Part shown: positions 8,816 to 18,189 of the stretch, in pieces | Position numbering within the stretch: the stretch's first letter is position 1 | Layout of the letters: every line of letters starts with the position of its first letter | IMG/VR virus record: IMGVR_UViG_3300046804_002011 | Coordinates: 1 to 31,638 of that record | DNA: 31,638 nucleotides | Source of the DNA: a virus | Reading direction: 5' to 3' (one strand) | Program-made: the position numbers and the translations under genes | Notes under the pieces: model-generated | Seen by the model: the letters and a program-made list of their open reading frames with translations, nothing else | The model's database searches: none | Told to the model about the DNA's origin: nothing

Positions 8816-8823
8816 ATAAATAT
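8816..8823 (-). promoter_or_regulatory. Putative phage late promoter box (ATATTTAT)
   Basis: The coding strand reads TTATATTTATATAAAG, 20 bases before the ATG at 8795. The spacing and flanks match the boxes at 9699 and 23238. It lies in the short gap before the 69-residue gene. Confidence 0.55.
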
Positions 8824-8827
8824 AACC

Positions 8828-9679
8828 TTACGTGTCCAAACGAACAATAAAATTTATTGGATAATCTGGTAAAGATTTCATTGGTTGTGGTAACTTTGCA
8901 ACTGCAACCATATTTAAATCGTTATCATATAATCCAATTGTTGTTATATAAGGTGCCAAATAAGAACCAGTTGGGTCTATTGAAGAACTAAATTCAAAAT
9001 CAGCAAAACCTGCTGTAACCGTTGGGTCTATTGAAGAAGTTATAGAATGCAATTTTATTTTACCAGATTTTTTATCAGAACTCCAATCTATGGCTGTTGG
9101 ATTAGTTGATGTGTTAAATTCGTTTTCTAAAACAGTTAGAAAAATTTCATTTTCATAAATGGTTTTAGTTGAACGATAATTTAAAGTAAATGAATTTAAT
9201 ACAGAGCCACTGTTTATATTTTTTGTTAAAACAATTATACCCCTGTCATAAAATACATTTCCTCTTATTTCATTATTGTAAACTAAATTAGAATACCCAT
9301 CATCTACAAAAGTTTCGCTTCCACTTATAAATTGTACAGAACCAACCTTAATACCTTCACCATACTTAGATTGTGGAACTGCTAAAACTGCCAATTCACT
9401 TTCCAAAACTCTTTCATTAGTTGAAGCATAAGATTGTCTTCTACCAACTTCGGTTAATATTGAAGCTGTTGATGGATTATTATAAAATTGAGCTTTTATA
9501 GAACGAAAAAATGCTGCTTTGGAAATACCATATGATTTTTCTTCAATTTCTTCATCATAGTTTCCAAAACTACCACTTTTACCAAATATTGGCTGAATAT
9601 CATTTTCATCTAAAGTCCATTCTTTATAAACTTTAAATTGTCTTGTAGTGATATCCGATTTTGGGATTTCTTTTAGCAT
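8828..9679 (-). CDS. Virion structural protein, paralogue of the 403-residue protein
   Basis: 283 residues starting MLKEIPKSDITTRQFKVYKE. The C-terminus shares a clear block with the 403-residue neighbour: YITTIGLYDNDLNMVAVAK then QPMKS, against FITTVGLYNDANEMIAVAK then QPIVKS. A middle strand is also shared (FYDRGIIVLT against FYPDKGIIIL). The two therefore have a common beta-rich domain and probably arose by duplication. The GLYND-x-N-E/x-(M/L)-(I/V)-AVAK block is one I associate with virion proteins of T4-like marine phages, but I cannot name its place in the particle. It is a single-gene unit: the terminator at 9716-9745 precedes it and a late-type box lies 19 bases before the ATG. Confidence 0.75.
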   Translation of the reverse strand: MLKEIPKSDITTRQFKVYKEWTLDENDIQPIFGKSGSFGNYDEEIEEKSYGISKAAFFRSIKAQFYNNPSTASILTEVGRRQSYASTNERVLESELAVLAVPQSKYGEGIKVGSVQFISGSETFVDDGYSNLVYNNEIRGNVFYDRGIIVLTKNINSGSVLNSFTLNYRSTKTIYENEIFLTVLENEFNTSTNPTAIDWSSDKKSGKIKLHSITSSIDPTVTAGFADFEFSSSIDPTGSYLAPYITTIGLYDNDLNMVAVAKLPQPMKSLPDYPINFIVRLDT

Positions 9680-9698
9680 TTATTATTTTGGGTTTTAT

Positions 9699-9706
9699 AT
9701 AAATAT
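9699..9706 (-). promoter_or_regulatory. Putative phage late promoter box (ATATTTAT)
   Basis: The coding strand reads AATATTTATATAAAAC, 19 bases before the ATG at 9679. It sits directly after the intrinsic terminator of the upstream unit, exactly where a fresh promoter would be needed. Confidence 0.6.
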
Positions 9707-9715
9707 TTCCTAAAT

Positions 9716-9745
9716 GAAAAACCCCCTTTAAATCGGGGGTTTTCA
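9716..9745 (-). terminator. Rho-independent terminator after the 403-residue structural gene
   Basis: Perfect 9-base-pair stem AAAACCCCC (9718-9726) with GGGGGTTTT (9735-9743) around an 8-base loop; the coding strand continues into a run of five T. The five G-C pairs stand out in this AT-rich DNA. It is the only strong hairpin of this kind I saw in the window. Confidence 0.85.
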
Positions 9746-9764
9746 TATTTTTAGATTATAAAAA

Positions 9765-10976
9765 TTAGAATGATAATTTTACTTTAATCAATACTTCTTT
9801 ATCAAAAGATTTTACAATTGGTTGAGAAGTTTTAGCTACTGCTATCATTTCATTTGCATCATTGTAAAGACCTACAGTTGTAATGAACGTTTGTGGGTCA
9901 GTTTCGAATGTTGTTTCTTGGAATGTACCATCAGTATTTACATATGTTGGGTTGTTAGAGTAGTTAAACTCTCTATTTGTTGCTCTTACAAAGAAATGTT
10001 GAGTTGATACATCTTCAGTTCTTCTTGCTTCAAAGTCCTTACCATGCTTAATTGCGTAGTATAATCTCTTATGATTATATTGCTCAGTTGCGGTTGATGT
10101 TGCTGGTGTTAAAGTTCCAATAGTTTGGAAAGCTTCATTGAAAACATTACCAACAGTAGTTCCAATTGCTGCAGGATTTAGGATGATTATTCCTTTATCA
10201 GGATAAAATAATCCATATCCCAATCCGTTTGATGCGGTTGTTGATACTACAGTTGCATCGTTTTGAGTTCCTAAATTTAAAGAACCAGATACAACTTTGA
10301 ATACTCTACCAGCTTTACCTAAAGTATCTCCAAACTTCTTACCACTATCATCAATAAAAGTAAATAATCCATTAGAGCCAGAAACTTTAAGTGACCAGTT
10401 TCCTGCATCCATTTCTTCTCTGAATCTTGCTCTAGCAATATTAATTACATAAATATCGTTTGCATTAGTTGCTACACCACTTGCATTTTCAAATTGAAAT
10501 TTAGCGGTTGGGTCATCTAACAACATTGTACGATACTGAGCGTAAGTAGCTTTAGTTGCTAATAATGAATTATCATCAGTTGCTAAATCTACTGAACCAC
10601 TTCCATCAACATGTCCATATGCTACTGCATATTGTACTTCTGCCGAAGAATCACTTGCAGGATTTGCGTTATAAACATTATAATAATATTGTCCGCTTGT
10701 TGCGGTTGCTTGAGTTGATGATGTATAAAATGCTGTTAAAGAACCAGAATCGTTAGTCCACAATCCAGTAGTTACAACTTCAACTTTTGCATTTACTTTA
10801 TCAAAATCTCCAAATCTTTTGTATATTCCTGTTGTAACGCCAGAACCAACTGCGATTTGTTGTCCAGCAGGTAAAACAGAGTTTAATAAAGATACAATTG
10901 TATTTGTATCAATTGTTCCCTGATTTGCCAATGCTGCCAGTTGGGCGGTTACATTAGGGTCATTTATTAGTGCCAT
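9765..10976 (-). CDS. Virion structural protein (403 residues)
   Basis: 403 residues starting MALINDPNVTAQLAALANQG, Ala/Thr/Ser/Gly-rich, with no cysteine cluster and no membrane segment. Its C-terminal block FITTVGLYNDANEMIAVAK...KVKLSF is shared with the 283-residue neighbour, as is FYPDKGIIIL. The composition is more even and less AT-biased in the third position than the tail proteins nearby, and a strong terminator follows the gene; both suggest high expression. Together with the 207-residue gene 14 bases upstream it forms one transcription unit. A major tail or head-surface component is possible, but capsid, sheath or tube motifs are not recognisable, so I leave it as structural. Confidence 0.75.
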   Translation of the reverse strand: MALINDPNVTAQLAALANQGTIDTNTIVSLLNSVLPAGQQIAVGSGVTTGIYKRFGDFDKVNAKVEVVTTGLWTNDSGSLTAFYTSSTQATATSGQYYYNVYNANPASDSSAEVQYAVAYGHVDGSGSVDLATDDNSLLATKATYAQYRTMLLDDPTAKFQFENASGVATNANDIYVINIARARFREEMDAGNWSLKVSGSNGLFTFIDDSGKKFGDTLGKAGRVFKVVSGSLNLGTQNDATVVSTTASNGLGYGLFYPDKGIIILNPAAIGTTVGNVFNEAFQTIGTLTPATSTATEQYNHKRLYYAIKHGKDFEARRTEDVSTQHFFVRATNREFNYSNNPTYVNTDGTFQETTFETDPQTFITTVGLYNDANEMIAVAKTSQPIVKSFDKEVLIKVKLSF

Positions 10977-10990
10977 ATTCTATTTTAATT

Positions 10991-11614
10991 TTAAGCTTGA
11001 TAAGTTACGGTTACTGGTATAGTTTGTGAACCACCTGTTTCGTTACCATACACAGTTATTGTAGTTGATACATCATAAGTTAATGATGGATTTGGAGTAA
11101 ACTTGAACTCTAAACCAGTTACTACTTGTGCAGTTGTTGAAACTTCTTCACCTAAGAATACAGGAACAGTACCAGTTGCTGTTGCTCCTCTTGTCACAGT
11201 TAAAGTACCTGCTGATTGGTCAGCCAATACCATAGTGTATCCAGCTGCTGCGTTTCCAGCAGGAGATGTAGTTGGCAACATAGAAACTCCACCTTCTAAT
11301 TGAGTAACTCCAATTGATGGAATACCAAGTTTTACTAAAGGAATTTGTGTTGTTCCTTTTGGTAAAGTTACTAATTTATATCTTAGTACTTGAGTTTCAT
11401 CCGGAGTTGCTTCAGTTACAGGAATTGCTCTAATTGCTGAATCATAATAAGCCGAACCCTTTGGGTGTGCAGGCTCATAAAGTGTGTAATCAATTTCATC
11501 ATCTCCCAAAGCGAATTTGGTGATGTTCAAAGATTGACCGGATGCTAATTTTTGTCTACCTTTTTTAGTAAGGATAGCATCAACGGTAATTTCGGTATTA
11601 TCTAAATATGCCAT
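10991..11614 (-). CDS. Virion structural protein, T4-like phage family (207 residues)
   Basis: 207 residues. The N-terminal half (MAYLDNTEITVDAILTKKGR, then ITKFALGDDEIDYTLYEP, AHPKGSAYYDSAI) is a pattern I have met in structural proteins of T4-like marine phages. The C-terminal half (about 110-207) is Thr/Val/Gly-rich beta sequence (MVLADQSAGTLTVTRG, VYGNETGGSQTIPVTVTYQA) and looks like an immunoglobulin-like domain, common on phage surfaces. It heads the two-gene unit with the 403-residue protein. The late-type box is 31 bases upstream, further than elsewhere. Exact location in the virion is unknown. Confidence 0.75.
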   Translation of the reverse strand: MAYLDNTEITVDAILTKKGRQKLASGQSLNITKFALGDDEIDYTLYEPAHPKGSAYYDSAIRAIPVTEATPDETQVLRYKLVTLPKGTTQIPLVKLGIPSIGVTQLEGGVSMLPTTSPAGNAAAGYTMVLADQSAGTLTVTRGATATGTVPVFLGEEVSTTAQVVTGLEFKFTPNPSLTYDVSTTITVYGNETGGSQTIPVTVTYQA

Positions 11615-11645
11615 TTGATATTGTTTTTAATGCTTTATTTCTAAA

Positions 11646-11653
11646 ATAAATAT
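11646..11653 (-). promoter_or_regulatory. Putative phage late promoter box (ATATTTAT), long spacing
   Basis: The coding strand reads TTATATTTATTTTAG, 31 bases before the ATG at 11614, about 10 bases further than the other boxes. The downstream flank TTTTA matches the adhesin box at 3584. Confidence 0.45.
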
Positions 11654-11674
11654 AACCATTTGTTATTTTCAATT

Positions 11675-14600
11675 TTAATCCACTTCCAAAATTGGTTCAC
11701 CACTACCTCTACCAGTCTTAGCCACTCTAAGAATGTTAGGATTAGTTGTAAATGTTTCTACTGGGTCTAAACCATCAGGTGTGGTTGCTGCTGTTTGTTG
11801 AGAACCTTTCCAGAATGAACGTAACATACCCTCACCTAAATTATTCGTATAACGATAGTGAGATGGTAAGTATCCATTTAAAGGTGTTACTGAAATGGTA
11901 TTATTACCAACTGCTAAACTTCCACTAAATGGCATCAACGAAACTCTATATTTGTTATATGCAACATTTACATCTTCATATTTTACTTGCTCACCAGCAA
12001 CTGCTCCATTTGTTGGATAACCAGCAGTTTGAGTTGAAACTTTTTTAGTATATTGTTCTTTTACTAAATAAATATTTTGTCTACTTTGTGTATAGTTTCC
12101 AAATATATCATACTTTTTATAAATACCAACACCACCCTTTCCGTATAATCCAAATCCTAAATTTGATATAGAATCTTTTTCCATACCAATAGCCTCAAAA
12201 GTAAATGCATCAGCCTCACCAGTTAATGTAGCTCCAGTTGGTACTGATATTTCTACATCATAAAATGGTGCTTCTGCTTCTAATATTGTTTGGTCTTCTA
12301 CATTTATAGTAGTATTATATGTTGGATATGTACCATCTAAAATTGTACTATTATCAACATTTATAATAGTCTCATAATTATTTAAATCACCAACTAATGT
12401 TGTTATTGTTTCAGCATTTAGTTCTCCATTATAAACATCATAAGAAGATTGTATAGTTACATCATCAAAGGTATTTATTGATGTTTCAAAATTATTTTTT
12501 TCTGCTATTGGTTTATCCCACTTTGTTTTACTTCTCTCTAAATAATGTGGTTCAATAAGTAAACCTTTAGATACCTTTGCTCTAGCAGGTGCTAAATCAG
12601 CCAATACATCAAATAGAGATTTATTTATATATCTTACTAATTGAATATATTCGTTTACATTTCTATCCAATCTTTCAAAATAATATTCTCTTAAATTTTC
12701 CAATTCTTTATATGAATATCTATATTCATCCGATGGGTCACCAATGTAATTATCAATATTAAAATCACCAAAGGCTTTAACAATATCCATATTCAACTCC
12801 TTAATTGGAGAGAAGAATAAACCTAAACGTGATGAATCTATTGGAGCTCTATCAAATGATTTTTTAGTTGCTCTAACTTTATAAGAAAGATTTCCAATAA
12901 GTTCTTGTTCTTCAAATCTAATTTTATTTGAATAATTAAATCCTAAAGATGGAACAGTAGCTGTTACAGTTCTTTCGTATGGGGTGTATTGATATGGATA
13001 TGATGATGCCGAATACATATTACTAGCACTAGCATAAGATTCTCCATATGTTTCGTTAATAGCTACATTTTTAATATATGGGTCTGCGGTTCTATCTTTT
13101 GGATATTCAAAATCTAAACGGAATAAAAGGTCTTCAGTAGAAGCGGTGTATGAATTACCAGCTATTGAATCAGGGTGTAAAACGTGATTGTTAAATTTAG
13201 TTCTTTGTAAAGGAACTCTCCATAAACGGAATTCATCAACATTTCCTACAAATCCATTACCACCAATTTGTAATGAAGAACCACTTATCCATTGAGAATC
13301 TTCAGTAAAGATAGACATACTAACTGAAGTTATAATTCTATTTCCATTTGATGTACCTAACCAAACTTCATAAAGAGAACTATTACCACCATAATCAGTT
13401 CTATTAACACATACATTAGAATAATATTCTGTAGATATTGGGAATTCTAAACTTCCCGTAAATAAATCAGGTCCATAAACATATTCAACTGTTGTTACAA
13501 AATACGGATACCCTGCACCACTTCCACTTAAAATGTAAGGAGAATCGCCCAAATCACCACCAAAGTTTAATTCTAATTTACCAAATGAACCAGTTGTTTG
13601 TACTAAATCCAAAGTCCATTGGCTTGATGAAATTAAAGTATATTGTGTATTTGGTAAAGTTGATGGCTTAAAGTTAAATTCTATTGAAGAAGGTACGTTT
13701 CCATTTACTTCTTTCCAAGGAATTTTTATGCTTGAACTTTGTGTTAAGTAAATTGCCGCTGTTCTATCTTCGAAACTAAAATCTCTAGAACCACCAATAG
13801 TTGGATCTTGAGGTCCACCAAATTCCATAATAGTTAAAAGAGATTGTGGCACACCATAACAAGCCATTATAGCTTTCATAGCTCTAGCAGTACCTTTGTG
13901 TTTTAACAAATATGGTAAGTTATTTATAATTCTTCTCCAAACTTGATTGTTAGCTTCTTCTAAAGGCATTGAAAATGCAGTATTACCATCTCTCTTTAAT
14001 CCAAAAGCATATTCCCAAATAAATTGTGAATCGTAAGCTCTTTTAGCATCCCATCCCATTGATTTTAATAAATGCCATATTAAATCATCAGGAACACCCA
14101 AATCAGTTTTTTCTTCAACTACTCTTACTCTATTTAAAGCGTTTATGTATGACCAAATAATATCAAAATGTTGTCCAATCATATCTAAGAACAACAAAAA
14201 CTGAGAATTGTCCACATCCGAATAAATAAATTCTGGAATGTTATTTATCAGATAATTTGCATTATATTTGTCATAGTATTCAGCTTCTTGTACTAAATTT
14301 TCATACCAAGCTGTTACTTCTGCACTATTTGATAATTTTAATATGTAAACTGGGACTCCATTTGGTAAAACTAAAATTTCTTTTGGATATGCTAAAGAAT
14401 CTAAAGATGAGTACATCCATTTTTCAAATCCATCTAAGTTTCTCAATAAAAGATTTAATTCATTTAAAACTCTTTTTGCTTCATTAGCTTCTGGAACTGC
14501 GTTAAAATATTGAATTTCATACTGAATATCAAATGCACCATCTTCGGTTACGAATTGGTATCCATCTATTGTTAAATAAGATTCATGTGAACCAGTTGCT

Positions 14601-16849
14601 TCAGTAAGAATTGTACCAACTGGGAATGATGGTGGTGTTATTAAAGTTTCGTACCTTACTTTTAAAGTTTCAATTAATTTAGCTTTATAAAAGAAATTTT
14701 TAGCTCTTTCTGCAGCAGAACCAAAATGTGAAAAGTTTTCAAATGTATATACCGAACCACTTTGGTATTGTATATTTAATTTATTTGTATCTATTCCACT
14801 TTTCTCTAAAAATCTATTTGCGATTGCATCCGAAGTTAAAGAACCACTAGCTACTAAATCTTCAAAAATTGTATATCCAATACCATTATCAGGTTCTAAA
14901 CTAAAATTTGGTCCTTTAAGTGGTGGACACAAATCAGATTCCACACCAGTAATTGTTATAGTTTCAAGAATTGGATTTGATTGTATTTTTGAAATCCATA
15001 CTTGCTGATTTGGTTGTATTGCGGTTGTTACAGGTTCATATAATTTTAAAATTAAAGATTCTCTATCACCAACCCAAGTTGTTATAATTTTATTATCACC
15101 ACCGCCTAAATGAAGAAGATGTGTTAAATATTTTGAATTTTCTTCAGCAAATACAGAAGAATCTAGTTGATTTATAAATCCTTCTACTAATCTATTAATT
15201 GCAACATTTCTTGGTAATACTTTTTTGCTTTTTTCAAAATTAATTGTTATTAATTCATCTTTACCAGAAATTACTTCTTGTCCACTTGTGTTATATGGAG
15301 TTAATATAAGACTTAATTGAACAATATCTTTTGATGTATCAATATTTGTTGAAGCTGCTAATTCTAATAACTTTTTAAAATTAAATGTTATCGAACCTGC
15401 TGCTTGTGCTTTTGTAGACGTTGTTAAACCCAATGGTTTAATTAAAACATAATCAGTATTTACCGATTGCCATGCAATATCAAAATCTACATCAAATCCT
15501 ACAAAATCTTTTCCTTTAATATTTTGTGGAAAAACTATATTTCTTATATCAGGAGTACCAACATAAACTTTGTTTACAACATTTATTTTACATTCTATTG
15601 GTTCACTATCACCATCTGCATTAGATGCAACTATTATAACTCTATAAACACCAATCGAAGTAAAATATTTTTCAGGTATTAAAACTACTGCTGCATTTCC
15701 TCTTACAGTTTCCCAAGGATTTCCAAATTCAATTGTTTGGTTATTTAATAAAACTCTTAATGAAGAAACATCACCAATTTTTGTCAATCCTATTGCAACA
15801 CCAGATTTTGTATTAATATTATATTCTGCCAAATCATTTACATTTACAAATGCAATTGATGGTGGTGCTAAGGTTATTGGTGTAATGTTATTAGTATTAA
15901 TTTCAATACCAATACCTTCTGTTAATACAAATTCAGTGGTTACACTTTCTAATGAATTTTGAGCTTCAATATTGTTTTTATTTTCACCCGTAACAATTAT
16001 TGAACTAATTCTAAAATTTTCTAAATTAGAAGATGCTATTTTTATTTTTGTACCTGAAGGATATTTAAAATCATTTATACCTCTATTTAATTCTACTCTA
16101 TCCGTATTATTTACAATCAATATAGAAGATACATTATCTCCATTTAAGCTTACACTTACAGGAAATAAATTTTCTTTTGGTAATTCTTCATCCGATGGAA
16201 TATCTTTTGGATTTTTAATTTGTAGATTAGAAAATAATAATTCTCTTACTTGATTATTGACATCATAATCATAAGGTGTTTGGATATTATTTTCGTATTT
16301 TGTTATTCTAAGTGTATAAGCTGGTTCTCCTACATAAACAGGATCCATTAATCTCTTAGCTGTTATATCTGAGTTAAATGTTGGTACACCAAATCTATCA
16401 AATTGATTATATGTATTATCAATTGGTGTTAAATTTCTTATAAAAGAATCGTCTTGATAATATTTTGGAGTAAATAAAACTTCAATTAAATATTTTTCAT
16501 TTGTTGTATAACCCTCTTTTTGAATAGTAATTGTATATCCACCATTTTTAATAACATCATCTACACTTATACTTAATCTATCAGGAGTTAATTTAAATGT
16601 ATTTTCTCCATTTAAATAAATTGATGCGTTATCCACATTTGATGCAACTCTAAAAAAATAAGTTGGTGCATAATTTGCAGTACCAACCAAATCTTGAGAT
16701 TTATCAATTTTGATAGGAGCATTGGTGGATGGGTTTTTTATAAAAACATCACCATCAGAATTTATACCACCTTCCAATGGTGTTAAAAATTCTAGCTTCT
16801 GAGAATCCGATTTTGGTTCTAAACTATCTTCTATATCTATTAATCTCAT
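11675..16849 (-). CDS. Giant baseplate/tail protein with tail-protein-I-like and LamG-like regions
   Basis: 1724 residues starting MRLIDIEDSLEPKSDSQKLE. The first ~870 residues are beta-rich with several Ig-like strands. Around 880-1015 is a helical region (MIGQHFDIIWSYINAL, LLKSMGWDAKRAYDS, NNLPYLLKHKGTARAMKAIM, then ACYGVPQSLLTIMEFGG), which resembles the tail-protein-I/gp7-type element of contractile baseplates. About 1025-1255 looks like a LamG/concanavalin-like fold (SSIKIPWKEV ... GNGFVGNVDEFRLWRVPL). About 1490-1545 holds three short beta repeats. The C-terminus is Gly/Tyr-rich (GFGLYGKGGVGIYKKYDIFG). A role in the baseplate wedge, linking baseplate to fibres, fits its position after gp25 and gp6. 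It starts nine bases after the 439-residue gene ends. The I-like assignment is by pattern and gene order, not by search. Confidence 0.7.
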   Translation of the reverse strand: MRLIDIEDSLEPKSDSQKLEFLTPLEGGINSDGDVFIKNPSTNAPIKIDKSQDLVGTANYAPTYFFRVASNVDNASIYLNGENTFKLTPDRLSISVDDVIKNGGYTITIQKEGYTTNEKYLIEVLFTPKYYQDDSFIRNLTPIDNTYNQFDRFGVPTFNSDITAKRLMDPVYVGEPAYTLRITKYENNIQTPYDYDVNNQVRELLFSNLQIKNPKDIPSDEELPKENLFPVSVSLNGDNVSSILIVNNTDRVELNRGINDFKYPSGTKIKIASSNLENFRISSIIVTGENKNNIEAQNSLESVTTEFVLTEGIGIEINTNNITPITLAPPSIAFVNVNDLAEYNINTKSGVAIGLTKIGDVSSLRVLLNNQTIEFGNPWETVRGNAAVVLIPEKYFTSIGVYRVIIVASNADGDSEPIECKINVVNKVYVGTPDIRNIVFPQNIKGKDFVGFDVDFDIAWQSVNTDYVLIKPLGLTTSTKAQAAGSITFNFKKLLELAASTNIDTSKDIVQLSLILTPYNTSGQEVISGKDELITINFEKSKKVLPRNVAINRLVEGFINQLDSSVFAEENSKYLTHLLHLGGGDNKIITTWVGDRESLILKLYEPVTTAIQPNQQVWISKIQSNPILETITITGVESDLCPPLKGPNFSLEPDNGIGYTIFEDLVASGSLTSDAIANRFLEKSGIDTNKLNIQYQSGSVYTFENFSHFGSAAERAKNFFYKAKLIETLKVRYETLITPPSFPVGTILTEATGSHESYLTIDGYQFVTEDGAFDIQYEIQYFNAVPEANEAKRVLNELNLLLRNLDGFEKWMYSSLDSLAYPKEILVLPNGVPVYILKLSNSAEVTAWYENLVQEAEYYDKYNANYLINNIPEFIYSDVDNSQFLLFLDMIGQHFDIIWSYINALNRVRVVEEKTDLGVPDDLIWHLLKSMGWDAKRAYDSQFIWEYAFGLKRDGNTAFSMPLEEANNQVWRRIINNLPYLLKHKGTARAMKAIMACYGVPQSLLTIMEFGGPQDPTIGGSRDFSFEDRTAAIYLTQSSSIKIPWKEVNGNVPSSIEFNFKPSTLPNTQYTLISSSQWTLDLVQTTGSFGKLELNFGGDLGDSPYILSGSGAGYPYFVTTVEYVYGPDLFTGSLEFPISTEYYSNVCVNRTDYGGNSSLYEVWLGTSNGNRIITSVSMSIFTEDSQWISGSSLQIGGNGFVGNVDEFRLWRVPLQRTKFNNHVLHPDSIAGNSYTASTEDLLFRLDFEYPKDRTADPYIKNVAINETYGESYASASNMYSASSYPYQYTPYERTVTATVPSLGFNYSNKIRFEEQELIGNLSYKVRATKKSFDRAPIDSSRLGLFFSPIKELNMDIVKAFGDFNIDNYIGDPSDEYRYSYKELENLREYYFERLDRNVNEYIQLVRYINKSLFDVLADLAPARAKVSKGLLIEPHYLERSKTKWDKPIAEKNNFETSINTFDDVTIQSSYDVYNGELNAETITTLVGDLNNYETIINVDNSTILDGTYPTYNTTINVEDQTILEAEAPFYDVEISVPTGATLTGEADAFTFEAIGMEKDSISNLGFGLYGKGGVGIYKKYDIFGNYTQSRQNIYLVKEQYTKKVSTQTAGYPTNGAVAGEQVKYEDVNVAYNKYRVSLMPFSGSLAVGNNTISVTPLNGYLPSHYRYTNNLGEGMLRSFWKGSQQTAATTPDGLDPVETFTTNPNILRVAKTGRGSGEPILEVD
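12217..12382 (-). repeat. Three short beta repeats inside the giant tail protein (approximate bounds)
   Basis: Three consecutive units of about 19-20 residues: NNYETIINVDNSTILDGTYP, TYNTTINVEDQTILEAEAP and FYDVEISVPTGATLTGEA. The shared pattern is Y-x-x-x-I-x-V-x-x-x-(T/A)-(I/L). Regular short beta units like these often build beta-prism or beta-helix stems in trimeric fibres. Confidence 0.55.
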
Positions 16850-16858
16850 TTGTTTTTA

Positions 16859-18178
16859 TTATTCAAAATTTTCATTTCTTACGTTATCCAAATTTTCAAA
16901 AAATCCACCTAAATCAATTCCTAAATTATTTCTATCATTAACAACAACTCTACCACGATTTCCACCACCACCGCCACCAAAACTAATACCACCTATTGGA
17001 TTTGTTTTTATCACCACAGGTTCTTCTTTAACAACAATTTCTTCTCTTAGTGGTGGTAAATCAAATATAGGTAATTCATCTATTGGTGTTTTTATAATTG
17101 GTGGCGGTTGGTCACCAATTATTGGTAATTGTTTTTTAATTAATTCTTTAAGTTTTATTGAAGAATCTTTTTCTATTGGTTTTGTAACTATACCAATTTT
17201 TTTAGTTACTTTAACATCACCACTTGGTATTTCAATATCACTTGTTTTACTTTGTATAATTTCTGAAATAGGGTCTACACTTTGTTCTACTTTATTATCA
17301 AAGGAACTTTTTGTTACTATATCAGGCGATGCTAAATATTTATCAAACAAAGAAACTAAGATACCCTCAATTGATGATTTGATTTTAGCTTCTGTGATTG
17401 TAATTGGTGGTTTGGTTTTTTTGGGTTTACCATAATTAACATCATTTATATTTGATATTCTATTGGTAAATTCATATATAGAAGCTTCTATAAATCTTTT
17501 ATGAATATCCGTTACAAATACATCAAAACTTTGTATTTTATATTCATTAACCAAAACATCAAAAAATTCATTTCCATATTTAGTTTTTAAAAAAGAACTT
17601 ATCAAAGATGGATTAATTTTTTCTATATATTGAAATGCTTGATAAATGTAGTCTTCTCTGAATTTTTTATTTTCCACAAATATACCAAATCTTTCTTCTA
17701 AATTTTTTATTAACTCAGGTGGTTGGTTTTTTCTTAATGGAAAAAGTCTAATCTCTGTTCTTGATGGAGATATTTCTGAAATCCATAATTTATCCAATTC
17801 TTTTTCACTACCAACTCTTTTGTTTATCAAAGTAATTTGTGTTTTATATACACCACTGTTATATCCTGCTTCTCTTAATAATCTCTCCGCATCAATAAAA
17901 TATTCTTTTGGTAAATTATACTTTTGAAATACAGTTCCATCTGGAACTAAAAAATAATCACTAATGTTTTCTGTAGATAGTGGTATATATCTTACTATCT
18001 CACCATTTCCTTGTGGAAGTTGATTATTAGTATCATCATAAACAATAAACTCAATAGCATCATTTTCACTAAAACCAAAAAATGAACGCAAATCTCCAGT
18101 CTCAAAGATTGCTCTATCTTTTTGCTCTATAAAATAGCCTTTGTTTTCTATTAATTGTTTTACAGATTTTAATGCCAT
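16859..18178 (-). CDS. Tail/baseplate accessory protein with Gly-rich tail, unknown function
   Basis: 439 residues starting MALKSVKQLIENKGYFIEQK. The N-terminal ~150 residues hold a beta domain with FIVYDDTNNQLPQGNGEIV and ISEISPSRTEIRLFPL, a combination I associate with fibre or baseplate proteins of T4-like phages. A helical middle follows (about 155-290: ERFGIFVENKKFREDYIYQA), then a Pro/Lys/Ile-rich linker with repeated PI-x-E-x-P and a run GGISFGGGGGGNRG near 385-398. The last ~25 residues are acidic and Asn-rich. It lies between a coiled-coil protein and the giant tail protein in the baseplate operon, so an attachment or fibre-linking role is plausible. No enzyme motif is visible. Confidence 0.7.
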   Translation of the reverse strand: MALKSVKQLIENKGYFIEQKDRAIFETGDLRSFFGFSENDAIEFIVYDDTNNQLPQGNGEIVRYIPLSTENISDYFLVPDGTVFQKYNLPKEYFIDAERLLREAGYNSGVYKTQITLINKRVGSEKELDKLWISEISPSRTEIRLFPLRKNQPPELIKNLEERFGIFVENKKFREDYIYQAFQYIEKINPSLISSFLKTKYGNEFFDVLVNEYKIQSFDVFVTDIHKRFIEASIYEFTNRISNINDVNYGKPKKTKPPITITEAKIKSSIEGILVSLFDKYLASPDIVTKSSFDNKVEQSVDPISEIIQSKTSDIEIPSGDVKVTKKIGIVTKPIEKDSSIKLKELIKKQLPIIGDQPPPIIKTPIDELPIFDLPPLREEIVVKEEPVVIKTNPIGGISFGGGGGGNRGRVVVNDRNNLGIDLGGFFENLDNVRNENFE

Positions 18179-18189
18179 TTTTTTATTTT

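Noticed and set aside
12068-12075. ATATTTAT copy within the giant tail protein gene
   Set aside because: It lies in coding sequence with no start codon at the right distance; expected by chance in AT-rich DNA.
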